From NCBI GenBank assembly GCA_016845785.1, contig JAERSH010000052.1, positions 1 to 56,848 of the forward strand: a stretch of 56,848 bases of DNA, written 5' to 3'. This DNA comes from Fidelibacterota bacterium (GTDB taxonomy: Bacteria > Fidelibacterota > Marinisomatia > Marinisomatales > TCS55). Shown here piece by piece: positions 26,636-35,630 of this stretch. How positions within the stretch are numbered: position 1 is the first letter of the stretch; every line of letters starts with the position of its first letter. Both the position numbers and the translations under genes were made by a program. Below the pieces are notes generated by a model. That model searched no databases, was not told the DNA's origin, and was given only the letters and a program-made list of their open reading frames with translations.

Positions 26636-29600
26636 TGAAAAAAATGATACAATATACTATTGCGAGTATCTTACTCATTACGAGTCTAACGGCTCAGAAT
26701 AAACCTCAGCGATTTTCAAAAGAATGGAAAATTTCTGGCCCAGAAAAAACATGGCGTGCAATAGATCATGAATATTTTTATCAATGGCGAGATAAGATCC
26801 GCGCCAAACGAGCCACGGCAAACGATGAAATTCTTCGCCGGCAAAAAGCCATTTTAAACGGAAATAAAATCACCACAGAAATTTGGAATTTTGGATCAAT
26901 CTCTAGCCCGGGGAACCGTGTCACTGATATCGTTTGGGAGGGTTTGGGCTATGGATATGAGTTTGGACCATTTATTGGCGCTGAGGTTGTTGTCCCCGCA
27001 GGAAGCCATCAAGATGCATTTATAAAAAAGGATAAAGATGGTAACCCTGTATTAGATAATGATGGAAATCCGGTTTGGGTGGCGAAGGTAATTAGCGATG
27101 GATTAGTCTCACTCGGAGGCGAGGTTTCACCTGATGGTAAAACGTTTTGGGGATGGGAACCGCTAGCCTACAATGTTCAGGGGGTACCATACGGTGATCC
27201 CAACAGTACCCGTATTCCCACCTCTAATGATGTGGATCGGGATGGAGACGGTAAACCGGACAGTTGGCCAGAAGGATGGTACAATCCAAATTTAAAACGA
27301 TATGTTTGGCCAGGTGCCCTACGACAGGGATCTTCTAATGCAGATTTGGAATCATTTTTTGTGGTAGATGACAGATCAAACCAAGAATTCAAATATTATC
27401 CTTTCCCGAATGACTCCACCCGAATGGGCCTAGGAATAGAAATCGAATCTCGCTATTACCAATGGTCTAACCCTTTGGCCGAAGATGTGATATTCCTTAT
27501 CTATAAAGTGACCAATAAAAGTACAAAAGATTTAAATGAAGTGGTCTTTGGTATGTGGGGGGATCCCCATATTGGCGGTCCGTCCAATTGGCAGGATGAT
27601 CTATCCTATTTCGATCGCGATTTGAATATGGTCTATGCTTGGGATGAGGATGGGAAATCTGATGTGGCAGGCCGCAAACCGGGTTATTTTGGTTATATCT
27701 TTTTAGAAAGTCCCGGTGATCCTCATGACGGCACAGATAATGATGGGGATGGGATGATCGATGAAAGTCGTGAGAATGGTATTGATGATGATGGAGATTG
27801 GGACCCCGAAAAGCACGATGTGGGTATTGACGGATTGCCTAATACGGGTGATCTGGGTGAAAATGATGGTGTCCCCACAGCAGGGGATGCGTTCGATATT
27901 CGCCAGCCAGGAGAACCGAATTTTGAATGGACAGACTTAGATGAATCAGATATGATTGGCCTCACCAGCTTTGCAGCGCCCAATTTCGGTGGAAACAACC
28001 GTATTTCAAAAGATGATTACATCTATTCAACCTTTATGACACCAGGACAATTCGATTCATTAAATGCAGATGTAGCTGGTGATAATATTTTCCTCTATGG
28101 ATCTGGCCGCTTTACCCTCAAAGCCGGCGAAGCAAGACGATTTTCTATCGCCCTTCTTGTGGGAGATAGTTATGATGACTTGACTCTAAATGCAAAAACG
28201 GCCCGTCAAATTTATGATACAAATTATCAATTTGCGAAACCACCCGAAAAACCCACTTTGACTGTTGTGCCTGGTGATGAAAAGGTGACCCTATACTGGG
28301 ATGATATTGCGGAATCCTCTTGGGATCCTATTTCAGAAGCTTATGACTTTGAAGGATATGTTATTTATCGCAGTACAGACCCTAGCTTTTTAGATCAGCA
28401 AAATATCACCGATATCAATGGATCTCGATTCTTATTCGAGCCATTGACAACGGTTACCGGAGGGTGGGCCAAATGGGATCTCATTAATGATTATCAAGGG
28501 CCTAGTGATATTCCATATACCGGCAGGGGTATCTCTTATCATTTGGGAAATAATACAGGATTAGTTCATTCATTCGTAGATTCGAATAACGTCATGAATG
28601 GGATGCGTTATTATTATGCCATCGCTTCTTATGACCATGGAACAAAAGTGATGGGAATTGGTCCAAGCGAATCTTCAAAAACAATTACGCTAAATCCGGA
28701 GACCAACGAGATATTTTTGGATGTCAATACAGGATCAGTTATCCCCCGTGCCCCGGCTGCCGGTTATGTCTCTGGTCAAATTACATATTATGATTCACTC
28801 TCTTTTATGAACCGAATTGCGGGATATGGTACTGGTGGTTTTGCACTTGAAGTATTGAACCCCGAGGCTATTGATGATACCAATACATTCCAAGTTACAT
28901 TCGATACAAATCCAACTCGATATTCAGTTGAAGATCTGAATCCAGTGATTGAAAAGCGTGTGGCAAAAACTAATGTATTCATCACGCTTCGAAAAAATCG
29001 TTTAAATAAAGATCGTTTTGTTTTGAAGGATAAAAATGGAACGGTTATGACGGCTGGGGTAGATTATATCCTTTTCCCTGAGGCAGGGCAAGTGGTTGTT
29101 TCAGATACATTGAATTCTAGTATTTCCAGCGGAGATTCGGTCACCATCCAATATACCCATTATCCATTATGGGAGAGTAAACGGTTAAATAATGAAGAAT
29201 CGAATCCTGTATTTGATGGCATTAAAATTTATGTGAAAGATAAAGCCCTCGGGTTAAACCTAGAAAAAACTCAATGGACTGAAAGTAGTGAAGGGAACTA
29301 CCAAGTGACGGTTGGGCCCTACGATGGAAAACAATCCAATATGCGGCCGGCAGATTATGAAGTGCGTTGGTTTAATGATATTGCTGACACTAGTTCCTTG
29401 GGAACGGCCACCGCTCCATTTCAGATTTGGGATGTCACACCGGGGAAAGTCCCCTTCAAAAAGAAAATTGCAGTGTTAGATTACAAAATCAGAAATAAAA
29501 CATGGGATCTTGGCGAAAGTGTGGTGATTCTTGAAGAAGGTGCGGGAATCAATGTGTCATGGCAAATTAATTTTGATCCTCCTAAAAATGGAGATGTCAC

Positions 29601-30036
29601 TCACCCGATTGAGGGGGATGTCTATTACGTAGCCACAGATCGGCCATTCAAAGCCAATGATATTTATCAATTTCAAACCTCAGCATCATCTATAGATAAA
29701 GAAATTGCATCAAATGCACTGGACGATATCCATGTGGTACCCAATCCTTATGTGGTGACCAATATTTTGGAACCATTGGATCGACAAAACCCAAGAGATC
29801 GTGGCCCAAGACGCATCTATTTTGATAAGCTTCCAAATGAATGTACCATCAGGATATATACCATTTCTGGAGAATTAGTAAAACAAATTGACCATATATC
29901 ATCCTTTGATAATGGGCAAGCATTCTGGGATTTGACCACCAAAGATAATTTCCCAATCGCATACGGGGTTTATATTTATCACGTGGACGCTGGTAAACTG
30001 GGTGAAAAAATCGGACGATTGGCGGTGATTAAATGA
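26635..30036 (+). CDS. Giant secreted surface protein with FlgD/T9SS-like C-terminus
   Basis: A 1133-residue exported protein (signal MKKMIQYTIASILLITSLTA). Residues of about 200-225 hold an Asp-rich calcium-type loop (DVDRDGDGKPDSWPEGW). About 365-425 have a second acidic run (DGTDNDGDGMIDESREN, IDDDGDWDPEKHDVGIDG) resembling thrombospondin-type-3/cadherin-like calcium loops. About 540-690 contain a fibronectin-III-like stretch (PTLTVVPGDEKVTLYWDD, DFEGYVIYRSTDPSF). The end (VVPNPYVVTNILEPLD, CTIRIYTISGELVKQID, YGVYIYHVDAGKLGEKIGRL) is a FlgD-like sorting-type domain. I do not recognise an enzyme domain. It overlaps both neighbours (TAATG before, ATGA after), so its levels are probably tied to the receptor and the PorV-like barrel. 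Confidence 0.85.
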   Translation: MKKMIQYTIASILLITSLTAQNKPQRFSKEWKISGPEKTWRAIDHEYFYQWRDKIRAKRATANDEILRRQKAILNGNKITTEIWNFGSISSPGNRVTDIVWEGLGYGYEFGPFIGAEVVVPAGSHQDAFIKKDKDGNPVLDNDGNPVWVAKVISDGLVSLGGEVSPDGKTFWGWEPLAYNVQGVPYGDPNSTRIPTSNDVDRDGDGKPDSWPEGWYNPNLKRYVWPGALRQGSSNADLESFFVVDDRSNQEFKYYPFPNDSTRMGLGIEIESRYYQWSNPLAEDVIFLIYKVTNKSTKDLNEVVFGMWGDPHIGGPSNWQDDLSYFDRDLNMVYAWDEDGKSDVAGRKPGYFGYIFLESPGDPHDGTDNDGDGMIDESRENGIDDDGDWDPEKHDVGIDGLPNTGDLGENDGVPTAGDAFDIRQPGEPNFEWTDLDESDMIGLTSFAAPNFGGNNRISKDDYIYSTFMTPGQFDSLNADVAGDNIFLYGSGRFTLKAGEARRFSIALLVGDSYDDLTLNAKTARQIYDTNYQFAKPPEKPTLTVVPGDEKVTLYWDDIAESSWDPISEAYDFEGYVIYRSTDPSFLDQQNITDINGSRFLFEPLTTVTGGWAKWDLINDYQGPSDIPYTGRGISYHLGNNTGLVHSFVDSNNVMNGMRYYYAIASYDHGTKVMGIGPSESSKTITLNPETNEIFLDVNTGSVIPRAPAAGYVSGQITYYDSLSFMNRIAGYGTGGFALEVLNPEAIDDTNTFQVTFDTNPTRYSVEDLNPVIEKRVAKTNVFITLRKNRLNKDRFVLKDKNGTVMTAGVDYILFPEAGQVVVSDTLNSSISSGDSVTIQYTHYPLWESKRLNNEESNPVFDGIKIYVKDKALGLNLEKTQWTESSEGNYQVTVGPYDGKQSNMRPADYEVRWFNDIADTSSLGTATAPFQIWDVTPGKVPFKKKIAVLDYKIRNKTWDLGESVVILEEGAGINVSWQINFDPPKNGDVTHPIEGDVYYVATDRPFKANDIYQFQTSASSIDKEIASNALDDIHVVPNPYVVTNILEPLDRQNPRDRGPRRIYFDKLPNECTIRIYTISGELVKQIDHISSFDNGQAFWDLTTKDNFPIAYGVYIYHVDAGKLGEKIGRLAVIK

Positions 30037-31055
30037 AACGATTGATCTTCATTCTCATACCGATTTCCATTCTCTGGAGTCAATTAGACAATACGGAAAC
30101 CATTACAAAAACAGGCACAACGGCAGCCCAGTTTTTGAAAATTGGCGCCGATGCAAGAGGGTCATCCATGGGGAATGCATTTACCGCTATGTCTGGTGAT
30201 ATTGGAGCTATGTACTGGAATCCTGCCGGATTGGCATCCATTCATAAAATGGAAACTGTTTTTGTAAACGCCAATTGGATTTCCGGTATCAATTTCAATT
30301 ACACCGCTTTTGCCATCAATTTAAATCAGTTGGGTGTCATTGGTTTTAGTATGACCAACCTTTCTGTCCCTGAAGATCAGGTTAGAACTGTATCCCAACC
30401 GAATGGGACTGGAGAATTTTTTGATGCCAACGACCTAGCAATAACTCTAGCCTATGCTAAAAGACTAACGGATAAATTTTCTATGGGCGGAAATATAAAA
30501 ATGATTCGCCAACAAATTTGGCATGCCAGTGCAACATCCTTTGCAGCAGACTTGGGTGCCTTGTTCATTACCCCATTCAATAATATTCGATTGGGTGCAA
30601 GTCTGGCTAATTATGGTTCCGGTATGCAATTGACAGGAAGAGATCAACAATTCAGTGTGGATCCTGATCCAACGAATGAAGGGAATGTAGAATTTGTCAA
30701 TGCCATGTATGAAACGGATGCGTTTCCCCTCCCCCTTATTTTTCGTGTCGGTTTAGCTGGTGAAATAATTCAAACAGAAAAATCCAGACTTAGTTTCGCT
30801 GTAGATGCGCTCCACCCCAATGATAATGCAGAATGGGTGAACCTTGGGTTTGAATATGCCATGGCAGAAACTTTTTTTGTTCGCGGCGGATTAACCACAT
30901 TATTCCGAGAGGATACGGAAGAAGGGTTAACTTTTGGTGGTGGAGTCAATTATCGCATAGGTAGATCAGCCACTCAGATAAAAATTGATTATGCCTACGC
31001 AGCCTTTGGCCGATTGAAAAATGTACAAAGACTTTCGCTCGGTTTATCTTTTTAA
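30033..31055 (+). CDS. PorV/PorQ-family outer membrane beta-barrel protein
   Basis: A 340-residue FadL-like outer-membrane barrel of the PorV/PorQ family. The family hallmark is intact: GTTAAQFLKIGADARGSSMG then AFTAMSGDIGAMYWNPAGLA, followed by amphipathic strands to an aromatic-ended C-terminus (QRLSLGLSF). A signal peptide precedes it (MKRLIFILIPISILWSQ). In type IX secretion, PorV shuttles cargo from the translocon to the attachment complex. Here the gene lies directly downstream of a receptor and a large surface protein with a FlgD-like end, so a dedicated shuttle for that protein is plausible (inference). The start ATG is in an ATGA overlap with the upstream stop. Confidence 0.9.
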   Translation: MKRLIFILIPISILWSQLDNTETITKTGTTAAQFLKIGADARGSSMGNAFTAMSGDIGAMYWNPAGLASIHKMETVFVNANWISGINFNYTAFAINLNQLGVIGFSMTNLSVPEDQVRTVSQPNGTGEFFDANDLAITLAYAKRLTDKFSMGGNIKMIRQQIWHASATSFAADLGALFITPFNNIRLGASLANYGSGMQLTGRDQQFSVDPDPTNEGNVEFVNAMYETDAFPLPLIFRVGLAGEIIQTEKSRLSFAVDALHPNDNAEWVNLGFEYAMAETFFVRGGLTTLFREDTEEGLTFGGGVNYRIGRSATQIKIDYAYAAFGRLKNVQRLSLGLSF

Positions 31056-31064
31056 GAAACACTT

Positions 31065-31613
31065 TTATCCAAGAAAGAAGCGGCATACGTAAATAGCACT
31101 TAACACGCCAACTGCATCTGCAATCAAACCCGCAGCCAATGCATGTCGCGTTTTACGAATACCGACTGACCCAAAATATACAGCCAAAACATAAAAAGTT
31201 GTTTCAGTCGACCCGAACATGGTTGCACCTATTTTTGCAATCAATGATTCTGGCCCATGTTGGTTTACAAGATCAGTTAACAATCCTAATGATCCACTCC
31301 CTGACAAGGGTCGCATTAATGCTAATGGCAAGTTTTCCGGTGGGAAACCAATAATAGATAATACTGGAGATAAATAATTAAGTAATAAATCTAATGCCCC
31401 TGATGCACGAAACATACCTATCGCAACTAAAATAGCCACCAAATATGGTATGATCCTTACAGCAATAGTAAATCCATCTTTTGCTCCCTCAACAAAGGAT
31501 TCATACACTTTCACTTTTTTTACCACCAATCCATAAAATGGAATGCCTACTAATAAAAATGGGATAATATATTTTGAAAATTCATTCAAGCCACCAATAA
31601 ATGAATCCATCAT
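31065..31613 (-). CDS. spmB: SpmB-like nucleoside recognition (gate) domain membrane protein
   Basis: A 182-residue membrane protein matching spore maturation protein B (nucleoside-recognition/Gate domain). Typical segments: YIIPFLLVGIPFYGLVVKKVKVYESFVEGAKDGF, FRASGALDLLLNYLSPVL, and ALMRPLSGSGSLGLLTDLVNQHGP with the conserved MRPLSGSG; then FGSTETTFYVLAVYFGSVGI. The family occurs widely in non-sporulating bacteria beside SpmA, where the pair is thought to form a transporter or accessory complex for envelope maturation; the substrate is not established. It overlaps spmA by 4 nt (ATGA). Five membrane segments are likely. It is the last gene of the cell-wall recycling run that starts with the NlpC/P60 gene. 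Confidence 0.9.
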   Translation of the reverse strand: MMDSFIGGLNEFSKYIIPFLLVGIPFYGLVVKKVKVYESFVEGAKDGFTIAVRIIPYLVAILVAIGMFRASGALDLLLNYLSPVLSIIGFPPENLPLALMRPLSGSGSLGLLTDLVNQHGPESLIAKIGATMFGSTETTFYVLAVYFGSVGIRKTRHALAAGLIADAVGVLSAIYVCRFFLG

Positions 31614-32206
31614 GCCTGACTCCCTTCAATGACGGAAAATCGTTCCATTTTTTGCAATACATTGACAGCAATGATGGCTGCAATAGTTGACATACCCGTA
31701 GCGATAATGGTTGTTATAAAAATTTGGCTGGAATGGGCGCCCATGAGCGCAACAACTGTTGCGGGTAGAATCAATTGCACACTGGACGTATTGAGCGCCA
31801 AAAACATGGCCATGGCGTTGGTCGCCGTTTCTTTTTGGGGATTCAGTTCCTGGAGCTCTTCCATTGCTTTTAGCCCCAGCGGAGTAGCAGCATTACCCAA
31901 ACCCAATATATTGGCTGCCATATTTAATACAATGGATCCAATCGCAGGGTGATCCTCCGGTACATCCGGGAATAATCGAATTGTAATTGGTCGTAACCCT
32001 TTTGCGATGACACGAATCAGGCCCGATTCTGCAGCTATTTTCATGATCCCCAGCCACATGGCCATTATACCGATGAGTCCAATTGCCAGATTGACCGCAA
32101 CTTTTGCCATATCAATAGCTGCTTCAGTGACTGCATCAATATTGCCTGTGAGGGCACCGACGACAACCCCAATGAACATCATTCCAAACCAAATGTAATT
32201 CAGCAT
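31610..32206 (-). CDS. spmA: SpmA-like membrane protein
   Basis: A 198-residue membrane protein matching spore maturation protein A. Diagnostic segments are MLNYIWFGMMFIGVVVGALTG, LGIMKIAAESGLIRVIAKGLRPI, LFPDVPEDHPAIGSIVLNMAANILGLGNAATPLG (the conserved HPAxGxxxxNxxANxLGLGNAATP), and MAMFLALNTSSVQLILPAT. Partner of the downstream SpmB by a 4-nt overlap. The upstream ldcA stop is only 9 nt away, which ties the pair to peptidoglycan-peptide processing. In endospore formers the pair affects core dehydration; here no sporulation genes are seen, so the role is probably general envelope transport (inference). Confidence 0.9.
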   Translation of the reverse strand: MLNYIWFGMMFIGVVVGALTGNIDAVTEAAIDMAKVAVNLAIGLIGIMAMWLGIMKIAAESGLIRVIAKGLRPITIRLFPDVPEDHPAIGSIVLNMAANILGLGNAATPLGLKAMEELQELNPQKETATNAMAMFLALNTSSVQLILPATVVALMGAHSSQIFITTIIATGMSTIAAIIAVNVLQKMERFSVIEGSQA

Positions 32207-32215
32207 AAGATTTCC

Positions 32216-33145
32216 TTAATTAACTGGTGATTCCAAAATTGATAAACAGGGAGAGCTTGAATTGGCATCTATTTCCACAGGAATTGATATAGGCATTGTT
32301 GCCTGAAAAACACCATGCCCACAAGGGAAGTTGGAAATAATGGGAATATTCAAATCGCCACAAACATCCATTATAATCTCATCTGTTGATTTACCGAAAG
32401 GTATAGCCTGATCCTTCATGTCAACCAATTCACCAATGATTAACCCACTTATGTTTTCAAATACTCCCGCTTCCTTCATGTGGACCATCATCCGATCAAA
32501 GGCATATAAATATTCATCAATGTCTTCTAAAAAGAGTATTACACCTTTTGTTTCTATTTCATCTTTTGTGCCTAGTCTATTAACCAATAAACACATATTC
32601 CCACCCCAAAGCGGGCCACTGGCTTTACCGGGATTCAAAACTCTTCCCGGTAATTCAGATGGTGATTGAATAGAAATTTGTTTACTTCCTAATAATGTCT
32701 TTTCCATCAATTTGAAATTGAAAGGTACATTGCCCTTTTTAAAGGTGGCTAGCATGGGGCCATGAAAAGTGACAAGACCAGTCTCCTGCGTTATTGAAGA
32801 TAAATAACCGGTAATGTCGCTGTATCCCATAAAAATTTTTGGATTTCCCCCGATAAGATCATAATCTAATAATGGCAAAACACGGTTCGCCCCATACCCG
32901 CCGCGGGTACAAATAATTGCATCAACCTCCGGGTTGGCAAACATACTATGAATGTCCTTCGCTCTCTGTTCAGGTGTCCCCGCGAATGAATCTTTCTTTA
33001 AAAAAACGCTTTCACCAAAAATAAGCGTATAGCCTTTATCTTCAAAAACTGAAATGGCTGTCTTTAAATCAGATTCATTCATCCAGGAAGATGGGCTTAC
33101 GATCCCAATGGTTGCGCTTGGTTTCAAGGCATTTGGTTTAATCAT
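32216..33145 (-). CDS. ldcA: Murein tetrapeptide L,D-carboxypeptidase (S66)
   Basis: Cytoplasmic serine carboxypeptidase that removes the terminal D-Ala from recycled murein tetrapeptides. The 309-residue length is normal, with no signal peptide. Landmarks: IGIVSPSSWMNE at the start, DAIICTRGGYGANRVLPLLD, FMGYSDITGYLS (nucleophile Ser109), LVTFHGPML, GPLWGGNMCLLVNRLGT, GVILFLEDIDEYLYAFDRMM (catalytic Glu) and SNFPCGHG (catalytic His). The full Ser-Glu-His triad is visible. It is flanked by an NlpC/P60 peptidase upstream and SpmA/B downstream on the same strand. The set fits recycling of cell-wall peptides. Confidence 0.92.
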   Translation of the reverse strand: MIKPNALKPSATIGIVSPSSWMNESDLKTAISVFEDKGYTLIFGESVFLKKDSFAGTPEQRAKDIHSMFANPEVDAIICTRGGYGANRVLPLLDYDLIGGNPKIFMGYSDITGYLSSITQETGLVTFHGPMLATFKKGNVPFNFKLMEKTLLGSKQISIQSPSELPGRVLNPGKASGPLWGGNMCLLVNRLGTKDEIETKGVILFLEDIDEYLYAFDRMMVHMKEAGVFENISGLIIGELVDMKDQAIPFGKSTDEIIMDVCGDLNIPIISNFPCGHGVFQATMPISIPVEIDANSSSPCLSILESPVN

Positions 33146-33150
33146 ATTGA

Positions 33151-33360
33151 TTATGCATCATTGTGTAACTTTTTATAAAATGTACTCAATAATGCTCCCA
33201 CGAAACTTCCTCTTTTATTATTCTTATGGCCTTTTACACAACATCGGTTACTATCATCAAGAGTGATCCTGTCGCCGGGGTATATGGATATTGATTGAAT
33301 TTCACTGATCGCGCTCTGCCCAAATGAAAGACAAGCAAAAACCCAAAGCAGAATAATCAA
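33151..33360 (-). CDS. Small putative exported protein
   Basis: A 69-residue frame beginning with TTG and a signal-like stretch (IILLWVFACLSFGQSA), followed by a short polar domain with a Cys pair (DDSNRCCVKGHKNNKRG). The frame is open further upstream and would add ILKRIRQ, a better basic N-region, but only ATT or TTG starts exist there. It fits neatly between the NlpC/P60 gene and ldcA (5 nt before the ldcA start) in the same direction. It has no recognised family. It may be a real small secreted protein or leader-like sequence; confidence is limited by the lack of ATG. Confidence 0.4.
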   Translation of the reverse strand: MIILLWVFACLSFGQSAISEIQSISIYPGDRITLDDSNRCCVKGHKNNKRGSFVGALLSTFYKKLHNDA

Positions 33361-33400
33361 TTGGCGGATTCTTTTTAAAATAACAGACCTATGATTTAGA

Positions 33401-34192
33401 TTAGTTTTTTTTGAAAACCTTTTTTACCGATACGGAGTGCAAATATGTATTCAATAAATCAGCGTTAAAATTATGGTCAGTACGATCAAAAGATTCTTCT
33501 TTAACAAACCCTTGACAGTGTATATATCTTTTTTTCGAGGATGCAATTGCAATATGGGTCACTTTATTTTGTTTACCAAAGAAATGCAAATCACCAATCT
33601 TGACATCATTTCTGGCAATTTTGTTTGAAATAAAGAACTCAGACTGATCGCCAGAGTCTCTCGGGAGTAAAATGCCAAAGGTGTTAAATACGGCTTGAAC
33701 AAGTCCCGAGCAATCGAAACCTTTTGGAGATTTTCCTCCCCAAAGATATTGAATCCCCAAAAATTTTCGCGTCAGAGTGATGAGGGATTCTCTTGCCAGT
33801 GATGGAAAATTATTTCGCATTTTGCATTGGGTAAATCCCCGGGATCCATCGGGAAGGGTAACTTCCCACCCAAATTCCAATTTTTCTGCAACTAACTGAT
33901 TACCGTAGGTCAATTCTCTAGATGGCAGCGATAGTTCAGAATCTGCGTATACGAAGCTTGTCAACTCATCAACCATATAATTGGGCCCATACAGTTTATC
34001 TGATATCACACCAAAAAATCGATTAATCCATCCTTCATATCCATCAGCCTGCCTGATTTTTACCCATTGTACTGATTCATCTAAAATCGGGGAAGATTCT
34101 CCCAATAATGCCTGGGTTAAAACATTTGAGTCAAAATTGTCTTTGCCGTATATATTGGCGGCACATACGTTTATTGTGAAGTAAGAAGCCAT
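33401..34192 (-). CDS. NlpC/P60 peptidase with bacterial SH3 domains (YkfC-like)
   Basis: A 263-residue papain-like peptidase of the NlpC/P60 family, close to gamma-D-glutamyl-L-diamino-acid endopeptidases (dipeptidyl-peptidase VI/YkfC). Two SH3b-like domains occupy residues of about 5-130 (WVKIRQADGYEGWINRFF, WEVTLPDGSRGFTQ). The catalytic domain follows: FLGIQYLWGGKSPKGFDCSGLVQ with Cys161 in the DCSG motif, IGDLHFFG, and THIAIASSKKRYIHCQG (catalytic His). There is no obvious signal peptide, so a cytoplasmic recycling role is likely, matching its neighbour LdcA. It is first in the run that ends with SpmB. The start ATG is at 34192; upstream to the HAD gene is about 100 nt. Confidence 0.9.
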   Translation of the reverse strand: MASYFTINVCAANIYGKDNFDSNVLTQALLGESSPILDESVQWVKIRQADGYEGWINRFFGVISDKLYGPNYMVDELTSFVYADSELSLPSRELTYGNQLVAEKLEFGWEVTLPDGSRGFTQCKMRNNFPSLARESLITLTRKFLGIQYLWGGKSPKGFDCSGLVQAVFNTFGILLPRDSGDQSEFFISNKIARNDVKIGDLHFFGKQNKVTHIAIASSKKRYIHCQGFVKEESFDRTDHNFNADLLNTYLHSVSVKKVFKKN

Positions 34193-34295
34193 TATTTCAA
34201 TAGATTTTCTATCGACAATTTAGGAAATGACCGTATGCAATTGAGATAATTAATTTACATTATTCCAAAAGATTTTCATTTTGTCGCCTTCATTA

Positions 34296-34940
34296 TTATG
34301 AATTAATCAGCCAATTGTAAAATGGTTTTAAACCAGTGAATACCGGTGCACCGGTTTGTAGAAGACGTGCTTCATTCACATGTCCATTTGAAACCAATGC
34401 ACAATCAGCACCTATAGCATCCGCCACTTCCTTATCATGAAGTGTGTCCCCTACAAATAGAATCTCATGGGGACCATAATCCAATTCTTTCACCCACTGC
34501 TTTCCTATCTCTTCCTTCCCGTAAGCATAATGGTTATCCTGCCCCATAATGCGAATGAAGAAAGACCGAATATGATGTTCTTTCAATATCTCGTCTAGCA
34601 TGGGCTGACTAGCTGCGGATAATAATGATTGACCCAACCCTAATTGATCCATGGCTTCTAAAACAATCGGCACTTCCGGGTGTAATTTCGGCTCATGGAT
34701 ACGATCCATATATTCGTGTATGAATTCGCTCCCGGATATTTCAAATGATTCCTTTTCAAAGTCAAAACCGAGCTTTTCATAATAGGTTTTTACAGGAAAA
34801 CAAAAATTATCTAAAAACCATGTTTCCGTCATTTCATCCATACCACGACGACGGAGGACGTTGTTCATGATATCAATGCAAAAGTGCCTGTCATCGAGCA
34901 AGGTCCCATTCCAATCCCAAATGATATGTTTGTACTTCAT
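34296..34940 (-). CDS. HAD-family phosphatase (phosphoglycolate phosphatase-like)
   Basis: A 214-residue haloacid-dehalogenase hydrolase, subfamily IA. Motif I IIWDWNGTLLDDRHFC (nucleophile and general-acid Asp in D-x-N-G-T), motif II LLSAASQ, motif III Lys in KEEIGKQWVKEL, motif IV EILFVGDTLHDKEVADAIG. An alpha-helical cap lies between motifs I and II. Such enzymes dephosphorylate small phosphorylated metabolites; the unusual Trp-Asn in motif I is common in some subgroups. It is divergent from the Nudix gene 54 nt away, probably sharing a promoter region. The substrate is not predictable. Confidence 0.88.
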   Translation of the reverse strand: MKYKHIIWDWNGTLLDDRHFCIDIMNNVLRRRGMDEMTETWFLDNFCFPVKTYYEKLGFDFEKESFEISGSEFIHEYMDRIHEPKLHPEVPIVLEAMDQLGLGQSLLSAASQPMLDEILKEHHIRSFFIRIMGQDNHYAYGKEEIGKQWVKELDYGPHEILFVGDTLHDKEVADAIGADCALVSNGHVNEARLLQTGAPVFTGLKPFYNWLINS

Positions 34941-34994
34941 AGGTAGGCATAAACCTGCAGGAGTTTTAGATAAAATGAAATAACTTTTCCGCCC

Positions 34995-35630
34995 ATGTTT
35001 TCAGCAATTGAACCATTGATCGAATCCTTGACCATGCGGTTGGGGCAACCCCTGCCAGGGTATAAGGCCCACCAAATATCTCGTGTCCAAACGGATACGC
35101 CCTTCACATTCCCAAGTACGGAAGCGCATGCAATTCCTGCAGCTGTAATGATTCTTTTATTCCCAGAAAATGGGGAAACCCATTTTTTTCTAACGGAACG
35201 ATCCGACTCCGTTCAACATCATAAAGGACAAATTTCACTCCCCGGCGGCGCATGGGAAAAAGGGGAGCAACTCCCCGAAACAGCCATCCGTGAAACAGAA
35301 GAAGAAATTGGTGTTAATAGAGATTTAATTCAATTGGTGGGTGGACTTACACCCTTTTTCACCCCGGTAACAGGATTTATGATTCACCCCTTTATCGGGT
35401 GGTGTGATGCACGGCCGGAAACAATACTACAAGACAATGAAGTCCATAAGTTATTTACAGCTTCATTAGCAGATTTAGTAAATGAAGATAATTTTCAATC
35501 TGAAAAATGGGAAATTCGGGGGTATGAAGCCACCGTTCCATTTTTTAAATTCAAGGGTGCCAAAGTATGGGGAGCGACCGCGGCAATCTTATCTGAATTT
35601 AAAATCATATTGAAAGAGGTGGTTCCTTGA
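34995..35630 (+). CDS. Nudix hydrolase, CoA pyrophosphatase-like
   Basis: A 211-residue Nudix enzyme of the NudL/Nudt7 CoA-diphosphatase type. The Nudix box is complete: GGAWEKGEQLPETAIRETEE followed by EIG, matching GX5EX7REUXEEXGU. Just before it lies the CoA-type signature LTERSDSVQHHKGQISLPGG. It would cleave CoA and acyl-CoA to phosphopantetheine and 3',5'-ADP in the cytoplasm. A proline-rich N-terminal stretch (LGQPLPGYKAHQ) is typical. It is followed by a TTGA overlap with the ROK kinase, forming an operon with that gene and a small membrane protein. Confidence 0.9.
   Translation: MFSAIEPLIESLTMRLGQPLPGYKAHQISRVQTDTPFTFPSTEAHAIPAAVMILLFPENGETHFFLTERSDSVQHHKGQISLPGGAWEKGEQLPETAIRETEEEIGVNRDLIQLVGGLTPFFTPVTGFMIHPFIGWCDARPETILQDNEVHKLFTASLADLVNEDNFQSEKWEIRGYEATVPFFKFKGAKVWGATAAILSEFKIILKEVVP

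Noticed and set aside
23831-31055. SusC/SusD polysaccharide-utilisation locus
   Set aside because: The second gene has no SusD features (no lipobox, no TPR-like SusD fold) and no glycoside hydrolase is nearby; a receptor plus surface protein plus PorV-like unit fits better.
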